DNA from: DATJHM01 sp035493895
Lineage (GTDB): Bacteria; Chloroflexota; Ktedonobacteria; Ktedonobacterales; Ktedonobacteraceae
NCBI GenBank assembly: GCA_035493895.1
Contig: DATJHM010000040.1
Span: 1-57,403, forward strand
Reading direction: 5' to 3'
Length of the DNA stretch: 57,403 nt
The notes under the pieces are model-generated. The model was not told the DNA's origin, did not search any database, and saw nothing but the letters and a program-made list of their open reading frames with translations. A program made the position numbers and the translations under genes. Below are positions 25,004 to 34,323 of the stretch, in pieces. Position 1 is the first letter of the stretch. Each line of letters starts with the position of its first letter.

Positions 25004-25867
25004 ATGCCGATCACACCGGAACCCCGGCGCGAACAGCCGAGCACCTATTTTGTGCAGGATCGCTCGAGTCAGGAGGAGCTGAAGCGTTTACAGCTTTTTG
25101 ATCAGCAGGTGACTACGGTGATGGGGGGCCTGCTTCCGGAGCAAGCAGATTTGACCCTTTTCTCGCATGTGCTCGATGTTGGCTGTGGCACTGGTGGCTG
25201 GCTCATTGAATTGGCGAAAACGACGCCGACTTGCACCATGCTGGTAGGCGTGGACGCGGGCCGCACCTTCGTCGAATATGCGCGTGCCCAGGCCGAGGCC
25301 GCACAGGTCAGTGATCGTGTGACGTTTCATGTCATGGATGCTTTGCGTATGCTCGAATTCCCCGATGCTTCCTTCGATCTGGTGAACCATCGCTCTGCGG
25401 GAAGCTGGTTGCGCACCTGGGACTGGCCCAAACTCTTGCAGGAGTACCTGCGCGTGTGCCGTCCAGATGGCGTAGTTCGTATCACCGAACCAGATGCGTG
25501 GGTGAGTAACAGTCCCGCCCACATGCGCCTCCAGGAACTTTCACAGCAAGCATTTTATCAGGCTGGACATCTCTTTACTCCCTCGAGCGAGGGGGTGACC
25601 GGCGGACTGGTGCAGTTGTTGCGCCAGCATGGGCTACACCAGATACAAACGAGAGCTGCGACTCAGCAATATCGCGCGTATACTCCCGAAGGGCAACGCT
25701 TCGCGGAGAATATCCAACTCGCCTTTCGGAATGCGCAACCCTTCTTGCGTAAGTGGGTGCATGTGCCTGAGAACTATGAGGAGCTCTACCAGCAGATGCT
25801 CAGTGAAATGCAGCGGCCAGACTTTGTCGCCACGTGGAAGTTGCTGACCGTCTGGGGAAATCGCTAA
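25004..25867 (+). CDS. Class I SAM-dependent methyltransferase
   Basis: 287 residues from the ATG at 25004, preceded by AAGGAG at 9 bases; the ATG at 24977 has no ribosome site. SAM-binding motif I is VLDVGCGTGGWLIELA (about residues 56-71), motif II includes GVDAGRTFVEYARAQA, and the post-motif DASFDLVNHRSAGSWLRTWDW and VCRPDGVVRITEPD follow. This matches the UbiE/Methyltransf_25 group. Substrate not identifiable. The large palindrome precedes it. Confidence 0.88.
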   Translation: MPITPEPRREQPSTYFVQDRSSQEELKRLQLFDQQVTTVMGGLLPEQADLTLFSHVLDVGCGTGGWLIELAKTTPTCTMLVGVDAGRTFVEYARAQAEAAQVSDRVTFHVMDALRMLEFPDASFDLVNHRSAGSWLRTWDWPKLLQEYLRVCRPDGVVRITEPDAWVSNSPAHMRLQELSQQAFYQAGHLFTPSSEGVTGGLVQLLRQHGLHQIQTRAATQQYRAYTPEGQRFAENIQLAFRNAQPFLRKWVHVPENYEELYQQMLSEMQRPDFVATWKLLTVWGNR

Positions 25868-25948
25868 ACGTGGTAATCCTTTGTCTGGATCAGTTTCTCG
25901 TGCTATACTAGAAGAACCAGAAGCATAAGAAGAGAAGAGAGACCAGAA

Positions 25949-26779
25949 ATGCAGCACGAACCACTGCTTCAACAAATCGTCGATTATCTACAGCCGGTCC
26001 AGGGCCTGAGAGCGATCGTCCTGGGTGGGTCGTACGCCAGTGGCACCGCACGCCCCGACTCTGACCTCGACATCGGTCTCTACTATTACGAAAATCAGCC
26101 ATTAGCTATTGGGCGCATCCGTTCTATTGCTGCGACCCTGAATGATACGCTCAATCCCGTCGTGACTGAATTGGGAGGATGGGGAACCTGGGTCAATGGC
26201 GGCGCGTGGCTCTCCATAGGGGGCCAACGCCTCGATTTTCTCTATCGCAACATTGATTTTGTCGCTGCCACGCTCGATGAGTGCAATCGTGGCATGATCC
26301 ATTCTGATTACTGGCAGCAACCCGCCTATGGCTTTCACAGCTTTATGTATTGTACAGAAACGGCTATCTGCCGTCCTCTCTCTGATCCCGATCATATCAT
26401 CGACGACCTCAAAACAAAGGTCGTTCGCTATTCTCCTCAGCTCAAGCAGACCATCATCCGAACGTTCCTCTGGAACGCCCGCTTTACGCTCGACAATACC
26501 TATAAGCCCGCCGCCCGAGGCGAGGTCTATCTTGTCACCGGTTGTCTGGCGCGGACTATGCATTGCCTTGTCCAGGTCCTCTATGCCCTCAATGAGACCT
26601 ACTATCTCAGTGAGAAACGTTTAGAGGCGGATGTACACGCATTTAGCATCCAACCGGCTTTGTTCCTGGAGCGGATGTACGCTCTGCTTGGGGTCACGGG
26701 TACGACCAGCGTGCAGCTCCAGGAATCCCTGATGAGGGCCGAAGCGCTCTACAACGAGTTCGCCATTCTCGTTAAATGA
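25949..26779 (+). CDS. Nucleotidyltransferase domain protein
   Basis: 276 residues. The polymerase-beta-like nucleotidyltransferase signature is complete: GGSYASGTARPDSDLDIGLYY with Gly26, Ser28 and the metal-binding Asp39 and Asp41. A helical C-terminal region (ARTMHCLVQVLYALNETYYLS) resembles the DUF4037-type substrate-binding domain. Such enzymes transfer nucleotides to small molecules such as aminoglycosides, but also to other targets. A resistance role cannot be claimed. It follows the methyltransferase by about 80 bases in the same direction. Confidence 0.85.
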   Translation: MQHEPLLQQIVDYLQPVQGLRAIVLGGSYASGTARPDSDLDIGLYYYENQPLAIGRIRSIAATLNDTLNPVVTELGGWGTWVNGGAWLSIGGQRLDFLYRNIDFVAATLDECNRGMIHSDYWQQPAYGFHSFMYCTETAICRPLSDPDHIIDDLKTKVVRYSPQLKQTIIRTFLWNARFTLDNTYKPAARGEVYLVTGCLARTMHCLVQVLYALNETYYLSEKRLEADVHAFSIQPALFLERMYALLGVTGTTSVQLQESLMRAEALYNEFAILVK

Positions 26780-26820
26780 GCGCAGGCCCGTTTCAGCTTG
26801 CCGTATTGAGTTACCCTGGC

Positions 26821-28050
26821 CTAAACAATAATCGGCTTCGTCTTTGGCAGCGCGTTCATCACTTGCTGCGGCAGGTTCAAGTCTTGCTGTACCAGCCAGG
26901 ATGGCGTTACTCCCATCCATTGGGCCAGTGAGAAGTCCTGATAGTGAGGTGTATTAAACACTTCCAGGAAGCGCAATGGCGTCTGACCTGTATTTTCAAC
27001 GTAGTGCGCGTCGTTGTTCGGGACGTACCCCACGTCGCCCGCCTGGTAATCAAAGGTACGCGCTGTCCCATCGGATGCGAATACGGTCATACGCGCGGTA
27101 CCTTCAAGATAATACTGCCATTCATTATGCGGATGCCAGTGAATCTCTCGCATATAACCGGGATTTACCGTCACGATGGCTGTTGAAATAGCAGTCACAG
27201 GAAATGTTGTCGCGTCAATAATGTGTACATTCCCACCTTTGAGATTAATAGCTTCATTAGACGAGAGATGATAGCTAAAACTCTGGGGAGACGCCCCGTA
27301 GGGATCATAGACCCGGGCTGAACCCTGAGGCGCTTTACCTGAGTAGATATACCGTGTGCTGGGCTCTGCAAGATTTTTGAAATTATTTTGTGAAACACCA
27401 AAGTTCTTTGCCAGTACACTCTGGGGAATATGGGCAAAGAGATCACTCAGTAAGAATGTATCATTCTCAGAAAAACTACCATTATTAAACACCAGCAAAA
27501 ATTCACAACCACTGCTCAGTGCCTGAATCGAATGGGGAGCCGCTGAAGGGAAAAACCACATGTCACCCACATTGACGTTATCGACGAAGTTGCGCCCATT
27601 GGCGTCAAGACACGTAATCTGAGCGCTCCCATTGAGCATATAAGCCCATTCTCCTTCTACGTGCCAGTGCAGCTCTCGAACAGCGCCAGGATTTAAGCGC
27701 ATGTCTACTCCTGCCATGTCTGTCGAAACCGGGAACTCACGCACTGTTATCTGGCGAGCCCATCCTCCGGATGAGAGGCGGTTATGTGCTAATGAGAAAG
27801 GAAATTTCAGGTTGGGCAGATCGCCCGCATCCGTGGAAGGAGCTGCCAGGAGATCAGGATTTTGCCTGTCAATTTCTACATTTCGTGGACCAGGATCGGT
27901 CCCACCAACGTCCCCTCTTTGGGGCTGAGGGACAGGCGCTGCCGCTACTGTCTGGGCATCAGCGGCTACTGCCGGGACAACGGACGCAAGTCCGGCCGCT
28001 GTTCCGGCCGCTGCTATTGTCTGGATAATATGACGTCTTGTTGTATCCAT
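26821..28050 (-). CDS. oxdC: Tat-exported bicupin oxalate decarboxylase
   Basis: 409 residues. The N-terminus MDTTRRHIIQTIAAAGTAAG is a twin-arginine signal, so the folded Mn protein is exported. Two cupin domains each carry the Mn ligand set: the first ELHWHVEGEWAY...AAPHSIQ, the second EIHWHPHNEWQY...NDAHYVE. The lid segment that separates decarboxylase from oxidase is SFSEND, retaining the catalytic Glu of the SENS motif, which argues for decarboxylase (oxalate to formate and CO2). The ribosome site is weak. It converges with the nucleotidyltransferase, ending 41 bases from it. Confidence 0.92.
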   Translation of the reverse strand: MDTTRRHIIQTIAAAGTAAGLASVVPAVAADAQTVAAAPVPQPQRGDVGGTDPGPRNVEIDRQNPDLLAAPSTDAGDLPNLKFPFSLAHNRLSSGGWARQITVREFPVSTDMAGVDMRLNPGAVRELHWHVEGEWAYMLNGSAQITCLDANGRNFVDNVNVGDMWFFPSAAPHSIQALSSGCEFLLVFNNGSFSENDTFLLSDLFAHIPQSVLAKNFGVSQNNFKNLAEPSTRYIYSGKAPQGSARVYDPYGASPQSFSYHLSSNEAINLKGGNVHIIDATTFPVTAISTAIVTVNPGYMREIHWHPHNEWQYYLEGTARMTVFASDGTARTFDYQAGDVGYVPNNDAHYVENTGQTPLRFLEVFNTPHYQDFSLAQWMGVTPSWLVQQDLNLPQQVMNALPKTKPIIV

Positions 28051-28671
28051 AAGGATTTGTTCTTTCTAACATGTGTATTGAAGACCAAACAGATTTTAGC
28101 CATAACAAGCTATCCTGTCCTACAATAGCAAGAAGGTGGCTTATAGATCTATCTTAATAAGAACATGTCTGATGCTCATAATCCTGTATGCTCAACTCAT
28201 GAGGTATCACGCCTCCTGCGTTCAAAAAATCCTCACAAAAATTGTACGCGAGCGTCAATGAGCGTCTACAGGAAAACCTGGCGATTAAAATCAGATGAGA
28301 ATCAGATATACTCTAAAGGACGAATCTCTTGTGTAAAAAGTCACAACTATACGGAGAGATGATGAATAAGTCATGATGACACATTTGAATTCAGTTGAGC
28401 AAGAGCGGCATTATAAAAATTGGCTACAGAAAAGATGGATAGGTAAATCTCTGCTCACTCATCTGAAGCAATAATCATGTATCATTTGTAGATCTCGCCA
28501 TGCCGGTACAATAAGCGCAGGAAGAACTGATTGCGGCTCCATTCTTTACCTTCTTTTTCAATTTCACTCCTCTCAAATACAGGTATGTCATCTCGCTCAA
28601 TGGCCGCGTTTTGTAAAACAATGCCGCGCAAAATAAATAAGACCTTCATGTCAGGGGAACACCACGCAGCA
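28051..28671. other. Long AT-rich intergenic region
   Basis: About 620 bases between the divergent oxdC and GH15 genes. No coding frame with a ribosome site. No clear -35/-10 pair could be assigned; the region is expected to hold promoters for both genes. Confidence 0.4.
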
Positions 28672-28688
28672 TGAAAACGTCGTTTTCA
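28672..28688 (+). promoter_or_regulatory. 17-bp palindrome before the GH15 ribosome site
   Basis: TGAAAACG, one central T, CGTTTTCA: a perfect palindrome ending 2-3 bases before the strong ribosome site GAGGAGGG (28691-28698). It could be an operator or a short hairpin near the ribosome site. Confidence 0.5.
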
Positions 28689-28707
28689 GAAGAGGAGGGA
28701 ACAACAT

Positions 28708-30513
28708 ATGAGTAGCTTGCCCATCGCCGAGTATGCTCTGCTTTCAGATTGTCGTTCCGCCGCGCTGGTCAGCCGCGCCGGTTCCGTTGACTGGCTCTGC
28801 TTTCCGCGCTTTGATGGTCCTTCGATCTTTGCTCGCTTGCTGGATGAGCGGGCCGGGCACTGGTCGATCTCCGTCAAGGATGCGATCGACGTGAGACGCC
28901 GTTATGTTCCGGGAACTATGATCCTTGAGACGACCTTTCGCACGTCCACGGGAACCGCCGTGCTGCTCGATGCGATGGTGATCGGGCGTAACGAGCGCGG
29001 ACATGAACTGGGCGTTGCGTCGCCGGGGATATTACTCCGTTCGGTCTCCTGCCAGCGGGGTACCGTGCAGATCGCGCTTGAGTATGCCCCTCGCCTCGAG
29101 TACGGGCTTATCTCGCCTCTCCTGCGACCTGTTGAGGGCGGCATTCTGGCGCGTGGAGGTGCGGACGTCCTGCTTTTATCTTCATCGCCTGTGTTGTCGA
29201 TAGACGGCTCAATCGCACGCACTACTTTTACCCTTTCGGGCGGCGAGCAGGCTAGCTTTGCATTACAGCATCGGGCAAGCTGGGAGCCAATCCCACAGCT
29301 CTCTTCTCAGGAGGAGATCGCTGGTTACTTGCATAATACGATTGTCGGCTGGCGTACCTGGTCAGAGCTGCATCAGCACTATGAAGGGCCGTGGCGTGAT
29401 CTGGTCCATCACAGTGGTCGCGTGTTGCAGGCGCTCACGTTTCGTCCCACCGGCGCGATCGTTGCCGCTCCCACGACGTCCCTGCCTGAGTCCATAGGGG
29501 GCGAGCGCAACTGGGACTATCGCTATACCTGGATTCGCGACTCCTGTCTGACGCTGGAGGCCCTCTGGGTTGCCGCCTGTCCCGATGAGGCCTTATGGTT
29601 CTTTGCCTGGATGGCGGGTGCCGTTGAGACGCAGATCAAGCGCGGGGCCGAACTTCAGATTATGTTCGGCGTTGGCGGTGAGCACGATTTAAGTGAACGC
29701 TCGCTCGATCATCTGGCGGGCTGGCGGGCCAGTCGGCCTGTGCGTGTGGGCAATGGTGCCTGGCAACAGCGTCAGCTTGACGTCTACGGCGAACTTCTCT
29801 CGGCGGCGCGCCGTCTCCGCGCTCAACTCGATGGACTCGATGAGACCACGCGCAACTTCCTGATCGAAGTTGCCGATGCCGCCGCGTCACGCTGGCAGCA
29901 GCGCGACCAGGGAATCTGGGAGGTGCGTGGCGAGCCACGCGATTTCCTCTATTCGAAGCTTATGTGCTGGATGGCGCTGGATAGCGCAATCGATATCGCC
30001 GATATCCTGCACGCGCAAGATCGCGTTGCCGCCTGGAGCGCCACACGCGAGCAGATCCGTGACGCTATTCTCCGCTATGGTTGGAGCGAGAAGGCGCAGG
30101 CATTTACGCAGGCGTTTGGCTCCGATGATCTGGATGCCTCGGTGCTGATGATGGCGATTACGGGATTTTTGCCCGCCACCGATCCGCGCATGCGCTCGAC
30201 CATCGACGCTATTGCCGAGCGGCTCACCGACGAGCACGGTCTGGTCTATCGCTATCGTGCCACCGATGGACTCGCTGGCGATGAAGGAACCTTTCTGCTC
30301 TGCACCTTCTGGCTGGCCCATGCGCAGGCCCTCGCCGGAGAACTTGATCGGGCCAGAACGACCTTCGCGCAAGCAATTGCTTACGCCAACGACGTTGGCC
30401 TGCTCGCCGAAGAAGTCGATCCCGCAACCAACGAACTCCTGGGCAATTTTCCCCAGGCATTCAGCCATATCGGCCTTGTCAATGCTGCCTGGGCAATCTC
30501 ACAGGCGGAGTAG
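28708..30513 (+). CDS. Glycoside hydrolase family 15 (glucoamylase/trehalase-like)
   Basis: 601 residues. An N-terminal beta-sandwich (YALLSDCRSAALVSRAGSVD, PRFDGPSIFARLLD) precedes the (alpha/alpha)6 barrel. The barrel contains GGERNWDYRYTWIRD near residue 270 and the ATDGLAGDEGTFLLCTFW segment near 530, which holds the second catalytic carboxylate. This architecture matches bacterial GH15 proteins, which cleave alpha-glucosidic bonds (maltooligosaccharides or trehalose). No signal peptide, so it is cytoplasmic. The start has GAGGAGGG 9 bases upstream. It ends 16 bases from the convergent histidine kinase. Confidence 0.92.
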   Translation: MSSLPIAEYALLSDCRSAALVSRAGSVDWLCFPRFDGPSIFARLLDERAGHWSISVKDAIDVRRRYVPGTMILETTFRTSTGTAVLLDAMVIGRNERGHELGVASPGILLRSVSCQRGTVQIALEYAPRLEYGLISPLLRPVEGGILARGGADVLLLSSSPVLSIDGSIARTTFTLSGGEQASFALQHRASWEPIPQLSSQEEIAGYLHNTIVGWRTWSELHQHYEGPWRDLVHHSGRVLQALTFRPTGAIVAAPTTSLPESIGGERNWDYRYTWIRDSCLTLEALWVAACPDEALWFFAWMAGAVETQIKRGAELQIMFGVGGEHDLSERSLDHLAGWRASRPVRVGNGAWQQRQLDVYGELLSAARRLRAQLDGLDETTRNFLIEVADAAASRWQQRDQGIWEVRGEPRDFLYSKLMCWMALDSAIDIADILHAQDRVAAWSATREQIRDAILRYGWSEKAQAFTQAFGSDDLDASVLMMAITGFLPATDPRMRSTIDAIAERLTDEHGLVYRYRATDGLAGDEGTFLLCTFWLAHAQALAGELDRARTTFAQAIAYANDVGLLAEEVDPATNELLGNFPQAFSHIGLVNAAWAISQAE

Positions 30514-30529
30514 GGATTTACTACAATCC

Positions 30530-32734
30530 TCATCGATGAAGGGGGAGCGTCACGCGAAAGGTTGATCCCTGGCCGATCTCGCTCTCCACTGCGATCGTTC
30601 CGCCATGCTGCCTGACGATCTCCGCGACAATATACAATCCCATCCCCAGACCCGGGACCTTTCTCTGGCGCGGATCAAAGACCCGATAGAAACGCTCAAA
30701 GATTTTCTCGCACTGCTCCTGCGGGATGCCGATGCCGTGATCGCGTATGCTCACCGTAACGGCCTCGGCGGAAATATCGCAAGCTACCTCAACCGTACTG
30801 CCCGGAGGAGAGTACTTGGTAGCATTGCTCAGGAGATTGATGAAGACCTGCTCGAGCCGGTTTTTATCTCCCACCAGTGCAAAAGGTCCCGCATCATGCA
30901 TCACGATTGCATGGCCCGGATTCATCTGCTGTATGATCTCTGTCGTTTCATGGAGTAATGCATTGATATCAATGGATTCATAGGTGTACTCAAGCCTGCC
31001 AGCCTGGATTTTGGAGACATCCAGGAGATCTCCTATCAGGCGCTCAATCTGTCTGATAGGCTCTTCCACTTTCGTAAGCGTCGCAGCTACCTCTAGATGT
31101 CCTTGTTTTTCCAGATGTCTGCGTGCCAGTTGCGCGCGCATCTTGATCACCGCAAGTGGCGTTTTGAGCTCATGACTCGCCATATTGAGAAAATCGTCTT
31201 TGCGCTGCTCCAGTTCTTTACGCGCCGAATTATCCAGCGCAAAATAGATTGCCTGATGCGGGTTGAGCCGGGTCATGACGCCACCTACGAGCACAGGCAC
31301 GCGGCTACCATCTTTACCCACATACTCTTTCTCATACGGAGTCATACGTTGATGCAGTGCGAGTTCTTGATGCCCTTGCTGCGTGCGGGTGACATATTCA
31401 GGAGGAGTCATCTGGACCCAGTTGATCTTGCGCTGCCGCAGATCGTCCCGGTTGTAGCCAGTCATGCGCAGAAAGGTATCGTTGGCTTCCACAATGATGT
31501 CATCCTCGGCAACAATAATCCCAATAATATTGGAATCCATCAGCGTCTGCACTCGCTCCCGACTCTGCCGCAAAGCGGCCTCGCTCCGTTTCTGCTCGTC
31601 GATGTCTGTGCATGTGCCAGCCCAATACAGGATGGTTCCCTGGCTTGCTTTCAGTGGCATCCCCCTGGCGAGAAACCAGCGATACTCTCCAGTGTTGCCA
31701 TTGCAAATGCGATGCTCCACTTCATAGGGAGTACCAGTACGAATAGCGGCCTGCCACACATCCAGTGCATGTTGTCGATCATCAGGGTGCAGGCTTGTGC
31801 TCCAGCCATCTCCCTGCGCTTGCTGGGGAGTCATCGCCGTATATTCGCAGAGACGTCGATTATTGTAGATCACTGTGCCGTCAGGTTGGGCGATCCAGAC
31901 GAAGTGCGGAATGGCATCGATCAGGTCCCACAGTTCTTCTTCTACGTAGGCACGTTTGGTGATATCCAGACCCACACAGATGAGGTACTCCACCTGCTGA
32001 TTTATGTCGTGGTGCGCGGTGAGCGTAATCGCCAGGACGATATCCTGTCCTGTATGTGTGCAAATCTCGACTTCAAAATGTACATCCTCACCCTTCCTGG
32101 CCTGTCCAATCGCAACTCGCCATTGTTCCTGAATGTCAGGCGTCGATGCCCACAGGGGGAACTGGGTGAACGGTTTGCCAATTACCTCTTCTCGCGTCAC
32201 TCCAGCAGCGGTCAGGGAACGCGGATTGACTTCAAGGAGCAATCCCTCAGGTGTCAGGAGCGCCACATGTTCGGAGAGATTCTCGAGCAGATCCTGATAC
32301 CATTGTGTGCTTTGCCGAAAGAGGTCGTGGCGTCGCTGGATATTCGCGTCTTCGGCGAAAAAGAGCGCAACGCCCTGACTGGTGCGTGAGAGATGGATGC
32401 GCAGCCAGGCCTGGGTGACCGGGGAACGATACTCGACCTGAAACGAGGTTTGTGTGTACAGCGCGGTATGCACTGCCTGGTAGAGGGTGATTGTGACGAG
32501 CGATGGGGCGCACTGCCATACTATTTTGCCGAGCAACTCTTGCTTCTCGACCCCGAGGAGCGTTGCCGCTTTCGCATTGGCATATTGAATGATCCCAGAC
32601 GCATCCAGAAAAATAGCGGCGTCAGAAAGCGTCTCCAGAAGAGACATGGGTTCGAAATGTGCAGCGAGCGATGGGCTCGCTGATGGCGCGTCATGGCCCA
32701 TAGCGTTGTCTTCATCCCTTCCATATTCCCTCAT
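30530..32734 (-). CDS. PAS-domain sensor histidine kinase
   Basis: Up to 734 residues, cytoplasmic, with no transmembrane helix. Four PAS domains are visible at about 30-130, 143-262, 265-385 and 392-505; some repeat the YANAKAATLLG, PHFVWIAQPDGTV and VAEDDIIVEANDTFLRMTG signatures. The histidine kinase core has the phosphoacceptor His521 (SHELKTPLAVI), the N box FINLLSNATKY, and ATP-binding loops IRDHGIGIP and GLGMGLYIV. No receiver and no adjacent response regulator, so it is an orphan kinase. The start is uncertain: the ATG at 32734 has a poorly spaced site and the ATG at 32701 (MGHDAP) is an alternative. Confidence 0.92.
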   Translation of the reverse strand: MREYGRDEDNAMGHDAPSASPSLAAHFEPMSLLETLSDAAIFLDASGIIQYANAKAATLLGVEKQELLGKIVWQCAPSLVTITLYQAVHTALYTQTSFQVEYRSPVTQAWLRIHLSRTSQGVALFFAEDANIQRRHDLFRQSTQWYQDLLENLSEHVALLTPEGLLLEVNPRSLTAAGVTREEVIGKPFTQFPLWASTPDIQEQWRVAIGQARKGEDVHFEVEICTHTGQDIVLAITLTAHHDINQQVEYLICVGLDITKRAYVEEELWDLIDAIPHFVWIAQPDGTVIYNNRRLCEYTAMTPQQAQGDGWSTSLHPDDRQHALDVWQAAIRTGTPYEVEHRICNGNTGEYRWFLARGMPLKASQGTILYWAGTCTDIDEQKRSEAALRQSRERVQTLMDSNIIGIIVAEDDIIVEANDTFLRMTGYNRDDLRQRKINWVQMTPPEYVTRTQQGHQELALHQRMTPYEKEYVGKDGSRVPVLVGGVMTRLNPHQAIYFALDNSARKELEQRKDDFLNMASHELKTPLAVIKMRAQLARRHLEKQGHLEVAATLTKVEEPIRQIERLIGDLLDVSKIQAGRLEYTYESIDINALLHETTEIIQQMNPGHAIVMHDAGPFALVGDKNRLEQVFINLLSNATKYSPPGSTVEVACDISAEAVTVSIRDHGIGIPQEQCEKIFERFYRVFDPRQRKVPGLGMGLYIVAEIVRQHGGTIAVESEIGQGSTFRVTLPLHR

Positions 32735-33019
32735 CCTTTAGGCTATAGAGCATCCTTGAATCATATATTGTACTGGTAATGCAATTTGTGAGAATATATT
32801 GACAATCTATTCATGCTGAATTCGACATATAAGTCAAAATAACTTCATTGTAGAAATGTCGTATGTGCACTCATAAATGTACGCAATAAGGACGATCAGC
32901 ATAACTCTAATGAGAATACCATCGATGGAATATTATGTCAACGCGAAAAGAGGTTCATCTAGCACTCTAAGCATGCAAAACTTGACAGGACAAAATTTTC
33001 CAGGTAAAATCTTTATAAG

Positions 33020-34216
33020 ATGAATATGCGCACACAGGTAGGCATTATCGGAGCTGGTCCGGCTGGTTTGTTTCTGTCGCTCCTGCTCTCCTCGCATGGG
33101 ATCGACTCTCTCGTTCTTGAAAGCCGGAGCCGGGAAGAGGTTGAAACGACGATTCGCGCCGGAGTTCTTGAGCAGAGCACTGTCGATCTGATGACGGAAC
33201 TCGGACTTGATGAACGCATGAGGCGGAATGGCTCTGTTCATCACGGCATCGAGTTACGCTTCGATGGCTATGGTCATCGCATCCCCTTGTATGAATTGAC
33301 GGGCCGGGCGATCACGCTGTATCCTCAGCATGAGGTCTTGAAAGATTGTATTGCCGCACTGCTCAAGCAAGGCACCCCCCTTTTCTTTAATGTCAAAAAT
33401 GTGCAGCTCTCGGATGTGACTTCCTCTCAACCTCGTATCCGCTTTCTCCAGGACGAGCAGGAGATTGAGCTTCAGTGTGATTTTATTGCTGGCTGCGATG
33501 GCTTCCATGGCGTATCCCGCTCATCTCTACCCCCGTCGATCCAGACCGTGTTTAGCCGTTCGTATCCCTTTGGCTGGCTGGGTATCCTGTTGCAGGCTCC
33601 TCCCTCGACGCACGAATTGATTTATAGCTATAATGAGCGTGGTTTTGCCCTGGTCAGTACGCGTTCACCCGAACTGCAACGGCTCTATCTCCAATGTGAT
33701 CCGCTGGATGATATCGCGAACTGGTCGGATGAGCGCATCCTGGCAGAGCTCCAGCAGCGTTTAGTGACGAGGGATGCCTGGAAGTTGCTTATGGGGCCTG
33801 TTGTCCAGAAAAATATTGTGGCGATGCGCAGTTTTGTTGTTGAGCCCATGCAGTATGGTCGGCTCTTCCTTGCCGGTGATGCCGCGCATATTGTGCCTCC
33901 GACGGGCGCGAAGGGTCTGAATCTGGCCGTAGCTGATGTCTATCATCTTTCCCACGCCCTCGCCGCGTTCTATCAGCAGAACGAGACGCAGCTTTTAGAA
34001 GCCTACTCCACCACCTGTTTACAGCGCGTCTGGCGTGCGGAACATTTCTCCTGGTGGATGACTTCGATGCTCCATCGCTTCCCCGATGACGACGCGTTTC
34101 AACGGCGCTTGCAGCTCGCGCAACTGGAGTATACGGTCAATTCACCAGTAGCGGCGAGGAGTCTGGCAGAAAATTATGTCGGATTTCCCTTTGAAAGGCT
34201 CTACCCCGAAGGATAA
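33020..34216 (+). CDS. pobA: 4-hydroxybenzoate 3-monooxygenase
   Basis: 398 residues, the usual length. FAD-binding GIIGAGPAGLFLSLLLSSHG starts at about residue 8. The family fingerprints follow: RAGVLEQSTVDLM with the substrate-channel Arg, the YPQHEVLKD loop, the CDGFHG segment, STRSPELQRLYLQC around the catalytic Ser/Arg pair, and FLAGDAAHIVPPTGAKGLNLA with the second FAD motif. The enzyme converts 4-hydroxybenzoate to protocatechuate with NADPH and O2. No protocatechuate ring-cleavage genes or PobR are nearby. The ribosome site is weak; an ATG two codons later is equally possible. Confidence 0.92.
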   Translation: MNMRTQVGIIGAGPAGLFLSLLLSSHGIDSLVLESRSREEVETTIRAGVLEQSTVDLMTELGLDERMRRNGSVHHGIELRFDGYGHRIPLYELTGRAITLYPQHEVLKDCIAALLKQGTPLFFNVKNVQLSDVTSSQPRIRFLQDEQEIELQCDFIAGCDGFHGVSRSSLPPSIQTVFSRSYPFGWLGILLQAPPSTHELIYSYNERGFALVSTRSPELQRLYLQCDPLDDIANWSDERILAELQQRLVTRDAWKLLMGPVVQKNIVAMRSFVVEPMQYGRLFLAGDAAHIVPPTGAKGLNLAVADVYHLSHALAAFYQQNETQLLEAYSTTCLQRVWRAEHFSWWMTSMLHRFPDDDAFQRRLQLAQLEYTVNSPVAARSLAENYVGFPFERLYPEG

Positions 34217-34272
34217 AGCCTTTCCCTTCCCGGCAAGAGGTGAATGCGATCCCAATCCTCGCGGAAAAGCAG

Positions 34273-34300
34273 AGGCAGGGGCAGTGGTTTATCCCTGCCC
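34273..34300. repeat. Dispersed intergenic repeat, family B, copy 2
   Basis: 26 of 28 bases match 7283-7310. It lies between the 3' ends of pobA and the convergent protease gene, so it may serve both as a terminator. Confidence 0.65.
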
Positions 34301-34323
34301 GTTGCTGCCCGCGGCCCGTGTCC

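Noticed and set aside
25949..26779. Aminoglycoside nucleotidyltransferase resistance gene
   Set aside because: The catalytic signature is shared by many nucleotidyltransferases; nothing in sequence or context points to aminoglycosides.
30530..33019. Response regulator partner of the PAS kinase
   Set aside because: Neighbouring genes are GH15 and pobA; no receiver domain lies nearby.
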